From Paraescarpia echinospica (taxonomy: Eukaryota > Annelida > Polychaeta > Sabellida > Siboglinidae), in NCBI GenBank assembly GCA_020002185.1, contig CM034541.1:51196562-51260561 (forward strand): 64,000 nucleotides of DNA, read 5' to 3'. Position numbers and translations under genes: made by a program. Below, piece after piece: positions 1 through 11,691 of this stretch. Every line of letters begins with the position of its first letter. The first letter of the stretch is position 1. The notes under the pieces are model-generated. The model saw nothing but the letters and a program-made list of their open reading frames with translations, was not told where the DNA came from and made no database searches.

Positions 1-926
1 AAGTGTTGTCACTGCCACCATGTCCGAGTCCTGGGAGAACTGGTCACTTACTACGCTTTAGTCCACTATTTGGTTTGCGGGTTGATTAACATATATTTAG
101 TGGTGCAGTGCTCTAGACATGGCACATTTTTAAGTGTACTCTAGGTAAATACGCTTGGTGTTTTCGTAATTTTTGTTCTGCTAAATTGTCAGAAATCTTA
201 GGTGTGTGCGGAGTTTTAAAAAGTTGAATTAAATCTTTGTTTTTAAGGCTCGAGAAGGTCTTAATTTTCTGGAAAGGTCTTGCATTCAGTTCAACTGTGC
301 CCGAGATATGATTTGAGTCATTCGACAAATATGGATGGCCTTATAGGGTATTTCAAAACAAAAAATTGTATTGAATTTGTCACAGAAAATGTTTTAAATT
401 AACAGCCTTAGAAAGGTTGCATGTGATCAACCCAAACTGCACACACCATGTAAATGAAAGGCTTGTAGCTTCAGATTTATAAAAATTGCATTCCAAAAAA
501 TCTGATAAGTCATACAGATGTTAAATATCTTATATAATTCCATTAACTTGTTTTTCTTTTATTGACAAACAGTTACTATACTTAAGTCTATTCTGTAATT
601 TAATTTTTTGCAAATACCTTTGCATAGGGCACTGCACCAGGCATGTTTGAAGAGAAATTTGCAAAGAAATTCTCAGATGACGTTGCTGCTTTTGTGATGA
701 TATGCTTGTCTAAACATTTGCATGTAATTCAGCCCTTTGGTTGTGTGATGCTCGTGTAAAAGGCTATTTATACATTCTGGAAATGTTCCTTTATAATGTT
801 CTTAATGCATGGTATTTATTCAGGCTTCTCTTTCCATCAAGCTAATCTTTTCTCTTGTAATGTATTGCAGGAAATTTGTCCATTTCTGTCATGTAAATGT
901 TGTAGCTTTACAATCGCTATCCAGAA
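1..926. other. non-coding flank or intron upstream of the first visible PEPCK exon
   Basis: AT-rich sequence with no coding exon that I can support. PEPCK enters the window at an internal exon, so this is most likely intron sequence of that gene, with the N-terminal exon(s) left of the window. A 71-codon open frame on the minus strand (328-113) matches no family I recognise and I treat it as chance. Confidence 0.5.
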
Positions 927-1080
927 GCAGGGTTTGGTTCGATTACTTTTGTAATCGATTACAAAAGTAATCAATTACACTATTCGCTAATAGCAAATAA
1001 TTTTAGAGAAATTCTAGTAAACTGTCTATGAGCTGAACTTTTTGGTGGTGGTGTTGAGTTGTAATCGAACCCAGCCCTGC
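927..1080. mobile_element. 154-bp MITE with 20-bp inverted ends and a 32-bp perfect palindrome
   Basis: The left end GCAGGGTTTGGTTCGATTAC is matched, inverted, by the right end (1061-1080) with two mismatches, giving a 154-bp element. Just inside the left end, GATTACTTTTGTAATC and its exact complement are adjacent at 941-972. CAGGG...CCCTG ends are common in hAT-derived MITEs, but I see no clean 8-bp target duplication, so the hAT assignment is inference. It sits in a PEPCK intron. Confidence 0.65.
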
Positions 1081-1227
1081 ATAGAAATTACCATGTTTGG
1101 TTTTTATGTCCGTGGAAATGCATACCCGTTGCCCCAAGAAATGACCCCCCCCTGAGAAATGACCCCCACCTCATTGAGAATGGGTTTGTGATCATCTTGC
1201 CCATGCTAACTTGAGTGCTTGTTGCAG

Positions 1228-4200
1228 CTACCTTGCCCGCACGGACCCGGCAGACGTAGCTCGAGTGGAGGGGCGGACGTTTACCGTCACGAAGGAGAAG
1301 TATGCGAGTGTGCCCCATGTCAAGGAGGGCGTGAAGGGAATTCTGGGACAGTGGATGGGAGAGGAGGACGCGCGTCGGGAGTCGCAGAAACGACTCACTG
1401 GTTGCATGAAAGGTGAGACTTATGATTGATCAAATTTATGTATCCAAGATGAGGCTGTTCATAGACATATAGAAACACTGTAAGACATGCAATTATAAGA
1501 ATTATAAATGTATATAATTAAAATAAATAGATTGAGATGTCTTAAATTATACTTTTCATTATTATTTACTGATTATTAGCTGCATGTTTATAAATTAAAT
1601 ACTTTGAGAAGTGATTGAGATCCAACAATCAGTTGTGTATTTAAGATATTCTTAAAAAATTCCGATTTGTCTGTGAATAATTATGTTGATTTGCTTTGTA
1701 AATTCTTCCCTGCAAAACAAAAATAACTAGTTTTGTAGGTGACTAACCAGTCAAAACAGCCACTCATCTTAGAAATAAATACACAGTTTTTCCAAGAAGA
1801 CAAACTGATCTGTGTGAAGAGTTAGCTACCTGGCTGTTATATAAATATACACAGCAGTCCAAGAGTAGCCTGTTATAAGCCATGAATATTTGTTTCTGCA
1901 GGCCGGGTGATGTACGTGATTCCATTCAGCATGGGTCCAGTTGGCGGTGCCCTGTCCAAGATTGGCGTCCAGCTGACAGACTTCAACTACGTGGTGTTGA
2001 GCATGCGGATCATGACCCGTGTGTCCAGCAAGATCTGGGACGTCCTGGGGGACGGAGAGTTTGTGCGCTGTTTCCACAGCATCGGCGCACCGCGGCCCGT
2101 CCAGAGTGAGTTCTTGCTGTATACTCTTCCACTTGACCCTGTGATGTGATGTGATGTGCACCAATTGTTAAGATGCTTGCTTTCTTCAGAGTAAGAAATT
2201 AAAGTTGTTTTCTGTTGTCGTACAAATCATCTATGTTAAGTACACAACACCGTTATTCAATGATACTGATATGAACATATAAGTTAGATTATGATTGTGT
2301 AAAGGTGGTCTGTATGGAGACAGTGGTGCCACCTACTGATCAAGATTGTAGGATGCGATATTATATTTGTCAGTATACGCCATCCTCGGAAGTCAGGGCT
2401 GTTTGCCATGCAAAACTAGCCTTGGCAGATCTCCTATGCGAAGTGCGGAAGTTAGCCGAGTCAAACTAGTAATTGACTTCGCCAGTCATGACTGCGTCAC
2501 CCGTGAGAACAGCGCAAATACCTGCCCCAATTTGAAGACGCATAAACGACTTCTGGGAATCCCGATATATAATGACCCGTTCAGCCGATATTGTGTATTC
2601 AAACAATTGCTTCTACTTCCTAAACATTGCATGTAACACGAGCCACGGTTGGTTGAAATTAGTTTTATTATGACCACCTGACCTGCCGCCAACCACTGAT
2701 CTAGTGAGCGATTTCATAGGCTGAGCTTAAATTCAGAGTTTCGCAAAGCGATCAGCCAGGGGGTACTGCTGGCTGGCACTGGCGTAATCAGCAGCAGCGA
2801 CCCCTGGCACGCAAGGAAGGTATACGCAACACTCTGGATGAACATCGCATTTAATTGAACCTGACTGGCTTGTGTCTGTCCCTTTTAAACTAAACTAATA
2901 AAATTGAAATAAGTGGCTTTTGTCTGGGGATGTGCCATCTACAGTAAACGTATTGTTGCAGGGAAGGTGATCAACCACTGGCCGTGTGACCCAGAGAGGG
3001 TTCTCATCTGCCACTTCCCTGATGAGCGCCGGGTGATGTCGTACGGAAGCGGCTATGGGGGTAACTCATTACTGGGCAAGAAATGCTTCGCTTTGCGTAT
3101 CGCGGGGCGCATAGCGAAGGACGAGGGCTGGCTGGCCGAGCACATGCTCATTATGAGCATCACAAACCCCAAGGGTGAGGAGAAGTTCATCGCAGCGGCA
3201 TTCCCCAGTGCCTGTGGCAAAACCAACATGGCAATGATCACGCCCTCCCTCCCGGGCTATACCACCCGCTGCATAGGTGATGATATCGCGTGGATGAGGT
3301 TCGGTGAAGACGGACGATTGAGGGCCATCAACCCAGAGGCCGGTTTCTTCGGTGTAGCGCCGGGGACGAGCACGAAGACAAACCCAGTGGCGATGAAGTC
3401 GTGTTTGAAGGACACGATATTCACGAATGTGGGAATGACGGAAGATGGAGGGATCTTCTGGGAGGGGATGGAGAAGGAGGTGGATAAGGAGAAGCCGATC
3501 ACAACGTGGCTCGGAGACAAATGGAAGGTCGGCATGGAGGGGAAGGCCGCACACCCCAACTCACGCTTCTGTTGCCCTGCCAGCAACTGCCCCATCATCC
3601 ACCCCAAGTGGGAGCACCCTGATGGAGTGCCCATTGACGCCATCATCTTTGGAGGGCGACGACCAGAGGGCGTACCCCTCGTGTATGAGAGCTTCGACTG
3701 GAAGCATGGCGTGATGGTTGGAGCGTCGCTCAAGTCCGAGACGACAGCAGCGGCCGAGTTCAAAGGTACACGTCTTTTATATTCCAACTTATCTTTTGCC
3801 AAGTAAAAAATTATTGATTGAGCAGCCAAATTTACATCACTGAAATCAGTAATACTTAAAGAGGCTACCGTTGCCATGTTTCTTAAGTACCAGCAGTGCA
3901 TTTAGTTTTGCATTTTGCAGATCTCATAAAAATTATACTTGGAATACATTTTCTGTAACATTTCTGATATTTCAAATGTGTCATTTGAATGTTGTTTGTA
4001 TTTTGTATATATAAACTAAGGAGATGTGTAACTACTTAACTGACTTACTTCATCTCCCACCCCACTGGTGCCCAACCCACTGGTGCCCAAGTCTCCTTGT
4101 ATCTGAAGAAACTGCCTAACTGAAATACTTGGTATTTAAACTGGTATTTAATACCATGTCCCCTTTGTGTCTGCAGGTAAGCAGATCATGCACGACCCAA

Positions 4201-4628
4201 TGGCTATGCGGCCATTCCTCGGCTACAACTTCGGTGACTACCTGCAGCACTGGCTAGATATCGACCAGCCCGGCCGACACATGCCCAAGATCTTCCACGT
4301 CAACTGGTTCCGTCTGAACGAGCAGGGCAAGTTCCTGTGGCCGGGCTTCAGCGAGAACGTGCGAGTCATCGACTGGATCTGTCGACGAGTCGACAACGAG
4401 GACATTGCCGAACCGAGCCCGATTGGGCTCCTGCCCAAGTCTGGGTCGATCTGTACCGAGGGACTGAGCGGGATCAGCGAGAAGGAGCTGTTCAGCGTAC
4501 CAAAGGAATACTGGACGGAGGATATCAAGGAGACGAAGCAGTTCCTCATTGACCAGACGGGCTGCGATCTTCCCAGCGTCATCGTAGATGAACTGAACAA
4601 ACAACAGGAGCGGATAGAGAGCATGTAG
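1228..4628 (+). CDS. PEPCK: phosphoenolpyruvate carboxykinase (GTP), last four exons
   Basis: PEPCK converts oxaloacetate plus GTP to phosphoenolpyruvate, GDP and CO2, the committed step of gluconeogenesis. Four exons join in one frame: 1228-1412, 1902-2105, 2962-3765 and 4177-4628 (stop TAG 4626-4628), with AG acceptors and GT donors at each junction. About 548 codons are visible. The family is usually about 620-640 residues, so roughly the first 80 lie left of the window. The order of motifs is diagnostic: MRIMTR in exon 2; [18 protein letters not shown], the P-loop [12 protein letters not shown], the metal-binding segment [23 protein letters not shown] and HPNSRFC in exon 3; [18 protein letters not shown] and FHVNWFR in exon 4. 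No frameshift or stop interrupts it, so it looks functional. Cytosolic versus mitochondrial location cannot be told without the N-terminus. Large open frames on the opposite strand of exon 3 are shadows. Confidence 0.97.
1413..1901 (+). other. PEPCK intron
   Basis: Phase-1 intron, donor GTGAGA and acceptor TTTCTGCAG. AT-rich, with no other feature seen. Confidence 0.9.
2106..2961 (+). other. PEPCK intron containing a short hairpin repeat
   Basis: Phase-1 intron, donor GTGAGT and acceptor TTGTTGCAG. It holds a non-coding, repeat-like stretch (about 2305-2700) and the hairpin at 2755-2808. A continuous open frame runs from 2913 across the acceptor into the next exon, but the intronic part is not conserved PEPCK sequence. 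Confidence 0.85.
2755..2808. repeat. 54-bp imperfect hairpin
   Basis: GCCAGGGG-GTA-CTGCTG is mirrored downstream by CAGCAG-CGA-CCCCTGGC, giving two stem blocks separated by a 3-nt internal loop. Probably a remnant of an inverted-repeat element inside the PEPCK intron. Confidence 0.6.
3766..4176 (+). other. last PEPCK intron
   Basis: Phase-1 intron, donor GTACAC and acceptor TGTGTCTGCAG. A short local duplication (CCCACTGGTGCCCAA) occurs near 4070-4090. Nothing else seen. Confidence 0.85.
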
Positions 4629-5270
4629 GGACTGTAGGTGTACATGGATGTGAACATACAGTAGTCTCCCTTTGATCTATCGGTGTTGGAATATTCAGGG
4701 TCCAAGGTTGTCTGTTAATTATGACAGTACATAGTCGGAGATGCCAAGTTTCATTGCTGCAGTTTTTTCACATTTGCTTTCCTTTAAAAGTAGTATCGTT
4801 TTTGAAGTAATGAATTTTTTTATGGAATTGAGAATTTCATGTTTCTAAAAAATTGTAGAGGAAGGAGACATATCACCTTCCACCATTCTTACTTGATTTT
4901 ACCTCCAATCCGAGAATATCCTTCGTCAAATGATTTCTCTTGGCATCTCTGCACTTTGTATTGTTCATTGTGTCCACATCCACAAAAATTAAATAAGTTT
5001 AGGGGTGTTACTGTTATTTCTCACTTGCTTTATAGGTTTCAAGAGGCGTTTTAAAAAAAAATTGATTGATAAGGTTTTGGGAATTTTGAATCGTACAAGA
5101 AGTTGGGCTTGATTAAGCTTTTTAGACTGACATTTTTAGTTGTTGCCCCAACTCTGTGGGTGATGTGAATGATGGGAGGGAGGACTAGACCATGTGAACT
5201 GTTGAACAGTTGATACAATGAAATAGAATGTGGCTGGTACACGATTTGTCTCGGGTTGTTACTAAAATTC
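4629..5270. other. PEPCK 3' flank or 3' UTR
   Basis: Non-coding. No AATAAA occurs before 5271. The nearest good signal (about 5675) lies inside the first copy of the 10-kb duplication, so the PEPCK 3' UTR may run into it. Confidence 0.5.
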
Positions 5271-5354
5271 GGTGGTTGTGTGGAAACAAGGTAGTGTAAT
5301 TAGCATATCACGTGGTTGCGTGGAAACAAGGTAGTGTAATTAGCATATCACGTG
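5271..5354 (+). repeat. two tandem 40-bp units at the left edge of copy A
   Basis: A 40-bp unit beginning TGGTTGTGTGGAAACAAGGT is followed directly by a second with one change (TGGTTGCGTGG). The same pair starts copy B at about 15855. The homology between the 10-kb copies begins exactly here. Confidence 0.9.
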
Positions 5355-5987
5355 GTTGAGATGGCATTTGTATATATATGTGAAGGTGATGCAACAATAA
5401 TGCAGTTTATATATGTATATGAGTTCAACAGTAATGCAGCAGATATTTGAAATGATATTGCTTCTGTGAAGTATGTGGGTGATGCAGGAGATGTATTTTG
5501 TAGAGTATCTCGCACGAGCACTCTGCATTTATTGTACTATTAAAAGGAAGTGTGAATAGTTCTTTAAACTGACGCTAGTCATGGTAGCATTTTAGTTGTT
5601 CTTAGCATTACAAAGTTTTGCATGAATGTTTCTATAAAGTTAGGTTATGTTTTTTATGTGATACTTTTGTGTAATAAATTAATCTAGTAGACGTTAATGA
5701 AAGACACACGTCACTTGTTAGTTTCCCTGGGGAAGGGTTGAACAAACAAGGGAGGGGTGGAAACACTTTGTCCTTCGCACATGTGAGGTGCGCAATAGCC
5801 TTGCCATGTGATATGAGCTTCTAGCTAACAAAACGATGTATTGGAATTGTTTTGTCAAATAATAAAAAAATCAGTTTGTCATACCACTTTGTTTTGTATA
5901 TCTAATGCATGGTATTAATTTGACTAGTTGTCCGTAATAACCAGTCAATCATAATTTAATTTATATCGCCCAATATGTGCACTTCGT

Positions 5988-6170
5988 GTAACCATTAATA
6001 CCTTACCATATCGGAGAACACCATAATAAGTACATGTAACCATTAATACCTTACCCTATCAGAGAACACCATAATAAGTACATGTAACCATTAATACTTT
6101 ACCCTATCAGAGAACACCATAATAAGTACATGTAACCATTAATACCTTACCCTATCAGAGAACTCTATAA
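5988..6170 (+). repeat. 48-bp tandem repeat, about 4 units (copy A)
   Basis: Units begin GTAACCATTAATACCTTACC and continue to CATAATAAGTACAT, spaced 48 bp. Copy B has about three units (16569-16708), which explains most of the length difference between the duplicates. Confidence 0.85.
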
Positions 6171-6770
6171 TAAATAATGTGCTGGTTGTTGCTGGGAATC
6201 ACACATCTATCCTAAATATCTGTGCGGGGAACTGAAGCCCGGTACGCTACACATATGGGCCCCTCTGTCAACAGTGCCGCCACATGGCGGATCATGTTGG
6301 TATTACCCGTGGCTCTACCCCTGGTGTGTGTGCGTAATTATATATACACATTATTATTTCAAGTTAAATCACTAATCATCATTATCATATTTTACCCCAA
6401 ACACTTTAATTGCCTCCATCGTATGTTGGCTGCCAAAGACAGAATGGAACACAAAAGAGACTTATGTTCAGCTCAGAACTCTGTACCCAGTCCCAGGTAA
6501 ATCTGTAAATCCCGTAAATGCAAAGCAAATGTCACATAGCCGATTGACTCCGCAGCCACGTATCAGATTGACTGGCAAGTCGGACAAAGTTAAAATCCAG
6601 TATTGTTGGGGATATCCACAATATTCAATAAGCAACCGCAGTTGAACTGACAAGCCGCAATCCAGCCGAAGGAATTGCGTTTTGTGTTAAACCACATTCC
6701 CTAGACGGCGCACCATTTTGTAATCTTCCCATTGTCACTAAATGGGGAGCCTATTTCAGAGGGTGCAAAG

Positions 6771-6791
6771 CCATTGATATAATATCAATGG
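6771..6791. repeat. 21-bp palindrome (copy A)
   Basis: CCATTGATAT, a central A, then ATATCAATGG: perfect 10-bp arms. It is conserved unchanged in copy B at 17305-17325. Confidence 0.85.
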
Positions 6792-7724
6792 CTCGGAGAG
6801 GGTGCATTAATTTTAGCCTCGATTATCCAGGCGCCGTGAGGTGGCAGCATAGGCTCCTCACTACGGCCTGGATTATTAAGCTCCTGCCAATGTTACCGGT
6901 AGGGGGCTTAACCCCAGATTCGGGTAGAGATGATGATTGGCTCCCAGGTCAACTATGAAATAACAAATTAAATAATGATACACTTATCAGATAATACTAT
7001 ACTATAACAACTATTCAACATTAAACTTATATTGAAACATGTCACACACAAAATAAACCGACATTAAACTTGTTTTCGTACTTTAGTGCCTTTTAATTAC
7101 ATGCATATTCACTAGGTGGCAGCTCTCACTGCTGTCAACAAGTGGGCAGTCAAAACGCGACTCTGAACCAGACTATCCTCCTGACGAAGTCACGCAGCCA
7201 GGTGAGAGTCGGTTAAGCAAGACTACATTATTTTGCGCGGCTTTAATGGACAGATTGGAAACCTCCGGTGACAAAGCAACTGGAGTGGTTTGTGAGTGAT
7301 AATAGATAATTATTTGTTATCCTAAACGTGGGAGGGAAATTCATGTGGAGTGTAGCAACATGTTAAAACAAATAAAACAAATGTACATGCAATATAAAAA
7401 TAATAATACAAGTTATATCGGTTAAATAAATTATTTAAATATGTTAAATAAGTTACACAAGTTTTAAAAAGTTAAATCATATCACAAATCATATCAGGCT
7501 CACTCAGTGTCAGACTGGCAGAGATGGAGGGGAACGAAGGTCAGTTTCTCATTCATTAGTTTAATTGACGAGGGGACAAATGAGTTTCGGGTGCGATTCA
7601 GTTTACAGTGAGGAAGTTGAAAGCGGCGGCCAGAAAGAAGTAGTTTATAGCACGGAAACAGTGGATGTTCGGGGTCTGAGGAGACATTCCTTCGCTTTCT
7701 CTCTGCCCGTTGCCTGTATAGATC

Positions 7725-8378
7725 CTATAGACTGGTTTGATTTTTTCCCACCACCTTGCCACTAACCCTGACTGTTCGTGCTACAGTGTTGCGATGCATG
7801 ATATTCAGGCCGCCGTACCACACAGGAAAGCCAAATGTAATAGAGCTTTCGACGTAGCGTCTGTAGAAGGTTTGAAGAACATGTGTACTGACACTGAGTG
7901 ACCTGAGCTTGCATAAGAAATACAGCTTTTGCTGGCACTTCCTGTTAATTACTGCTGTATTTTCACCAAATGTGAGCTTTGCATCAATGATAGTGCCGAT
8001 ATATTTGTATTCATCTACTCTCCTTACACACTCTCCGTTAATGAATAGTATCTTGGGAGGAGTAGGATTTTTCCTAAAATCTAGTATGAGTACTTCAGGT
8101 TTATGAACGTTCAGGTCTATGGAAATGATTGTCACACCACACTGTGAAATCAGCAAAAACGTGCGTCCTATCTGCGCTGTGTAAATCGTTTGCGTGTCAC
8201 CTGAATCTGTGCGAAATCGGGCAGTGTATTCATATAGGGTAGGACCGTTAGAACACCAACGGTTAGACTTCAGTGATACGAATTTTGACCTGCCACGAAT
8301 TTTGTGGTCGTGAATATGCATTATAAGCGGGCAACGTACAATGCGTAAGGTTGACTGGTTTTCAGAACGGTTAAGCAA
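7725..8378 (-). pseudogene. LINE reverse transcriptase C-terminal fragment (copy A)
   Basis: The reverse transcriptase of a non-LTR retrotransposon copies its RNA at the target site. Only the region after the catalytic core remains, about 217 codons, with the motifs LNVHKPEVLILDFRKNP, INGECVRRVDEYKYIGT and the downstream FYRRYVESSITFGFPVWYGG block typical of CR1/L2/Rex1-group LINEs. The YxDD core and endonuclease are absent, so this is a 5'-truncated dead fragment. This copy reads through one frame. Copy B has lost a base near 18429 and is frameshifted, so copy A is closer to the ancestral state here. Confidence 0.8.
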
Positions 8379-9624
8379 CGAACTGATTTATCTCAGTAAG
8401 GTGTATTGACAGATACGGGATATTTTAAAAATATATAGACCTATATTACGTCCTATTCTAGGGGTCGTTGATTAATCCCTAAAAGTTTGGCGCTCGAGGT
8501 TCAAGCCGTCTAAGAAGGAAACGCTGAGATGCTTATGCTAGCTCTATTATACTTTTAGTTAAGTTAGCAAAATGTCTGTCACCTGACCGGATGCGTTGGT
8601 AGAAGAGAGTCGTGAAAGTAATATTTACCAAATGTTAAAAAACACAGCATTGTTACATAAACACCACAACACGTCCGCAGATAATCATTGTTTGTTCAAA
8701 ATGACGAAGGTTGGAGAGAATATGAAGTTCACGTCCATCAATAGGTCCTAGTCGTTTGTCAAATAATATTCGTATTGCTGTGATATTGGAATGAAAGTAG
8801 ACATAAGCATTATTTTGTCTGCAATAAACTAAACGACTCGCAGGTCCAGGCTCAGACCATAAACGATTTCAGTCGCCTATCCTGCGGCTCAAACACTCAA
8901 TAACACCATAAGCACTCACCCCGTAGTAAACCATAACCAACAGTGGCTCCTTACGTCGTAAATAATTATAATTAGAATTACCCCATGTTGCCAAGTCTAT
9001 AACGCAGGAGCGGTTTTCACATTGTTTGGGCCGCACGCGCGTGGTTCCAGCGATTGGCACGTTTTACGTATTACGCGCTCACTACGTTTTACGTATTACG
9101 TGCACATTGGGTTCAGAGTTCAGAACAGTTAATTGGAATGAACTGATTTACGCCATAAAGGTGTCTTGACATATATGGGGTATTTTGAAAAGATATAAGT
9201 ATTACGTCCTACTCTAGGGGTTGTTGATTTGTTCTTGAACGTTTGGCGCGCGAGGTTCAAGCCGTATGAGAAGGAAACGCTAGGTCGATTATAGTTAGAC
9301 TGTATGGGATATGGCCTCAACACCCACACGAATATCACCAAGCCGGAACTGTGGTAGGAGTTTGGAGAATGGCGATTTCACAATGAAAATGAACAACGCT
9401 GATATTCCATTCACGCGTAGACTCTGTAACTGTCGACCAGGCATCGGAATACATCAATAGCAAATCTACCAAAGAACATGGAGAGTATTCTAGAATAACA
9501 TCATGTTTCAACAAGGCTGCTGAAGAATTGTCTGACTGCCCCACATTAAAATATGGACACTCATTGTCTCTACCCAATTTCCAGCAACACGTCAACTACC
9601 CAGTAACATCGCATCTCTTCATGT

Positions 9625-9700
9625 GATTAAAGGGAAGCAAAAGGGACCTTTTTATGCTATGTACCTAAAAGAGTTAATACAAACTAACCGTTTTATAATC
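9625..9700 (+). repeat. short dispersed repeat (copy A)
   Basis: TTAAAGGGAAGCAAAAGGGA followed by a GTACCTAAAAGAGTTAATAC block. Related sequence recurs at 20158-20235 (copy B), about 27302-27375 and about 27531-27605, so this is a small interspersed repeat of unknown class. Confidence 0.55.
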
Positions 9701-9726
9701 ATAGTCATATTTATTCGTTCCAAGTT

Positions 9727-9768
9727 ATATATATATATATATACATACATACATACATATATATATAT

Positions 9769-9804
<36 letters not shown>
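9727..9804. repeat. TA / CATA microsatellite (copy A)
   Basis: Alternating (TA)n and (CATA)n runs. The same length and phase recur at 20260-20337. Open frames here encode only YIYIYI runs and are not genes. Confidence 0.95.
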
Positions 9805-9966
9805 TGCACAGGCATTAATAAGGCAAGTAAACATTAATAAACAGAATTTCGTCAACAAGTCATGAGTGAAATTGACAGAATCATCCTAATTTGTTTAACA
9901 GTCTGATTGCATATAAAACAAATACTTTGAATACATCTTTGTTCTAGCTTTTACAGAGATACACAT

Positions 9967-10397
9967 AGGCGTGTCTAGGGGGGGGGGCTGGGTGGCACGT
10001 GCCCCCTCGACCTTTGGAATTTGGCGTTCCCGCAGATCTTTTTGTATGGGCCCCCGTGACGTTGCCCCCCCGTAGACCATTTTGAATGTGCTCCCGTGAC
10101 TGAAGTTATGTTGGCGCAGTGACGAAATATTTTTCAACATTCAACAGCAGCACCCCCCCCCCATCTTCTGGTGTCACAGTTTCGAGTCAGCCGAGCCAGC
10201 GCAGAAGTTGAAGAAGAGCTGAAGATACGGCGGAAAAATTCCCCGTCTTCCGATGTCACCAGTGGAGCTACAGCGACAGTGCGAGACTGCGAGAAGTTTA
10301 TGTTATGGTCGCGCAGCGCCGAAAAACATTTTCTATACCATTTGGTTCGGCCGCCATTGGAGGTTTTTGTGCCTCCCCCAGACTACCCTCTCTGGTA
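9967..10397. mobile_element. G-rich-ended dispersed repeat (copy A, first)
   Basis: Starts AGGCGTGTCTAGGGGG and ends in a C-rich CCTCCCCCAGACTACCCTC segment. Related to 14478-14863: both share the ACCTTTGGAATTTGGCGT block, the GAAGAAGAG...ACGGCGG block and the GTTCGGCCGCCA block. Inverted-looking ends suggest a small DNA element or MITE. Target duplications not resolved. Confidence 0.5.
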
Positions 10398-11330
10398 AAA
10401 CAATTTTAGCACACAACTAGCGAATTTCATGGACTGCGCCATTGTAGGCCAGGAAATTACGTCACAAATTTGGTGTGTAGCTTACACCGAGTTTATCAAT
10501 CCGAAGGATGGCGCTGTGCTAACTATACCTATGCGTGCATGCGCCGTGAGTGTGTTTAGACCATATAACACGATGAACTTAGAATGGCTGGATACAGGTT
10601 TCAATTACAATTGCCGGTAGTATTGCAAGCGCAAGATAGACCAGAACATGCGGAATACCCATGTAATACTCGGTGGATATATATACAATATATACCGATT
10701 ATGGTAAAATATTGGAACTTTGGTCACATCACCAAGCTTGCAAAGTGACTTTCCCATCATCGTTTCTCCTTTCCACCTTTTGTCCATAACGAAGTGCTTC
10801 AATGTTAGACAATTCACATGCCTTCTCTTTGCTTGTACGTGACACTATTACCGTGTACAACTGGGCCTTATTAGATCTAACGATGTTTTGCAAAGACTCT
10901 AAGGGCGTTACTTGAGAGGAATATATACGTTAAATTGCGTGTTACTTGGTCGGTTCGGTCATTTAATGAGATGTCTATGAAAAAGTTGCTAAAGGCATTT
11001 TGTGAGAGACGAGGCAATAACACGTTAACCATTACCTATAAGTATGAGCATTATGCACAACGAAGCACCGAACTTCCTTAACTGAGAGAATATTGAAACC
11101 TTGCCACACCGAAAATATCTATCTAAGAGAGAACTACGCTCAACAAGGACCGATACAAAATATAGTCTCTCGAGTTAAACGTCAGAGAGAAAGAAAGAGA
11201 ATGAGCGATGGTCGTTAGCAGTGTTCGAAATTACTCGGAGGCCCGAGACCTTTAAATGTTTCGTCGGGCCGGTAACTTTGAAAAAGTGCCGGCCCGCAAG
11301 ACCGGCAAATTATTTAAAAGAAAATAATGG

Positions 11331-11691
11331 AGCACTTGTCTAGTATCCGGGCCAACCTCGATTTCGCCATTATAACGTTTGCCTAAATTTGATACTTCAT
11401 TGGTTTAGTTCTGTCATTCAACATCATCCGAGCCATATTTATGAAAATGTTGCGCATTATCACAATTTTGAGGTCCAAAGAGCGACCCGGTTTGCACCAG
11501 TCTGTGCCGCTGCGGTCGCGCGTTACCGCAGTGAGCGATATTATCTTAGCGTTCAAAAGTACGCTAAGACGCGATATTTTTGTAACGTAAATATGCATGG
11601 GATGATGTTGAATGATGGCAATAACACAAAATTTGGCCAAAAAGTTGTTATAACAACGAAGTCGAGGTGGGCCCGGATACTAGACAAGTAT
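11331..11691. mobile_element. 361-bp fold-back element with 9-bp flanking repeats (copy A)
   Basis: The left arm from 11334 starts ACTTGTCTAGTATCCGGGCC and is mirrored by the right arm ending at 11689. Inner segments (CATTCAACATCATCC / GGATGATGTTGAATG) are also inverted, so the element folds along most of its length. The tip holds CTTAGCGT...ACGCTAAG. It is flanked on both sides by AAATAATGG (11322-11330 and 11692-11700), a 9-bp direct repeat as made by Mutator-like transposases. The open frames on both strands share the peptide IQHHP.HIY only because the DNA is palindromic. Confidence 0.7.

Noticed and set aside
3069..3901. Long antisense frames over PEPCK exon 3
   Set aside because: Shadows of a conserved GC-rich exon.
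6690..6960. tRNA-like or SINE head near a GC-rich segment with palindrome
   Set aside because: I could not find A and B boxes or a cloverleaf that holds up.
9623..9865. YIYIYI-type small proteins
   Set aside because: Translated TA/CATA microsatellite.
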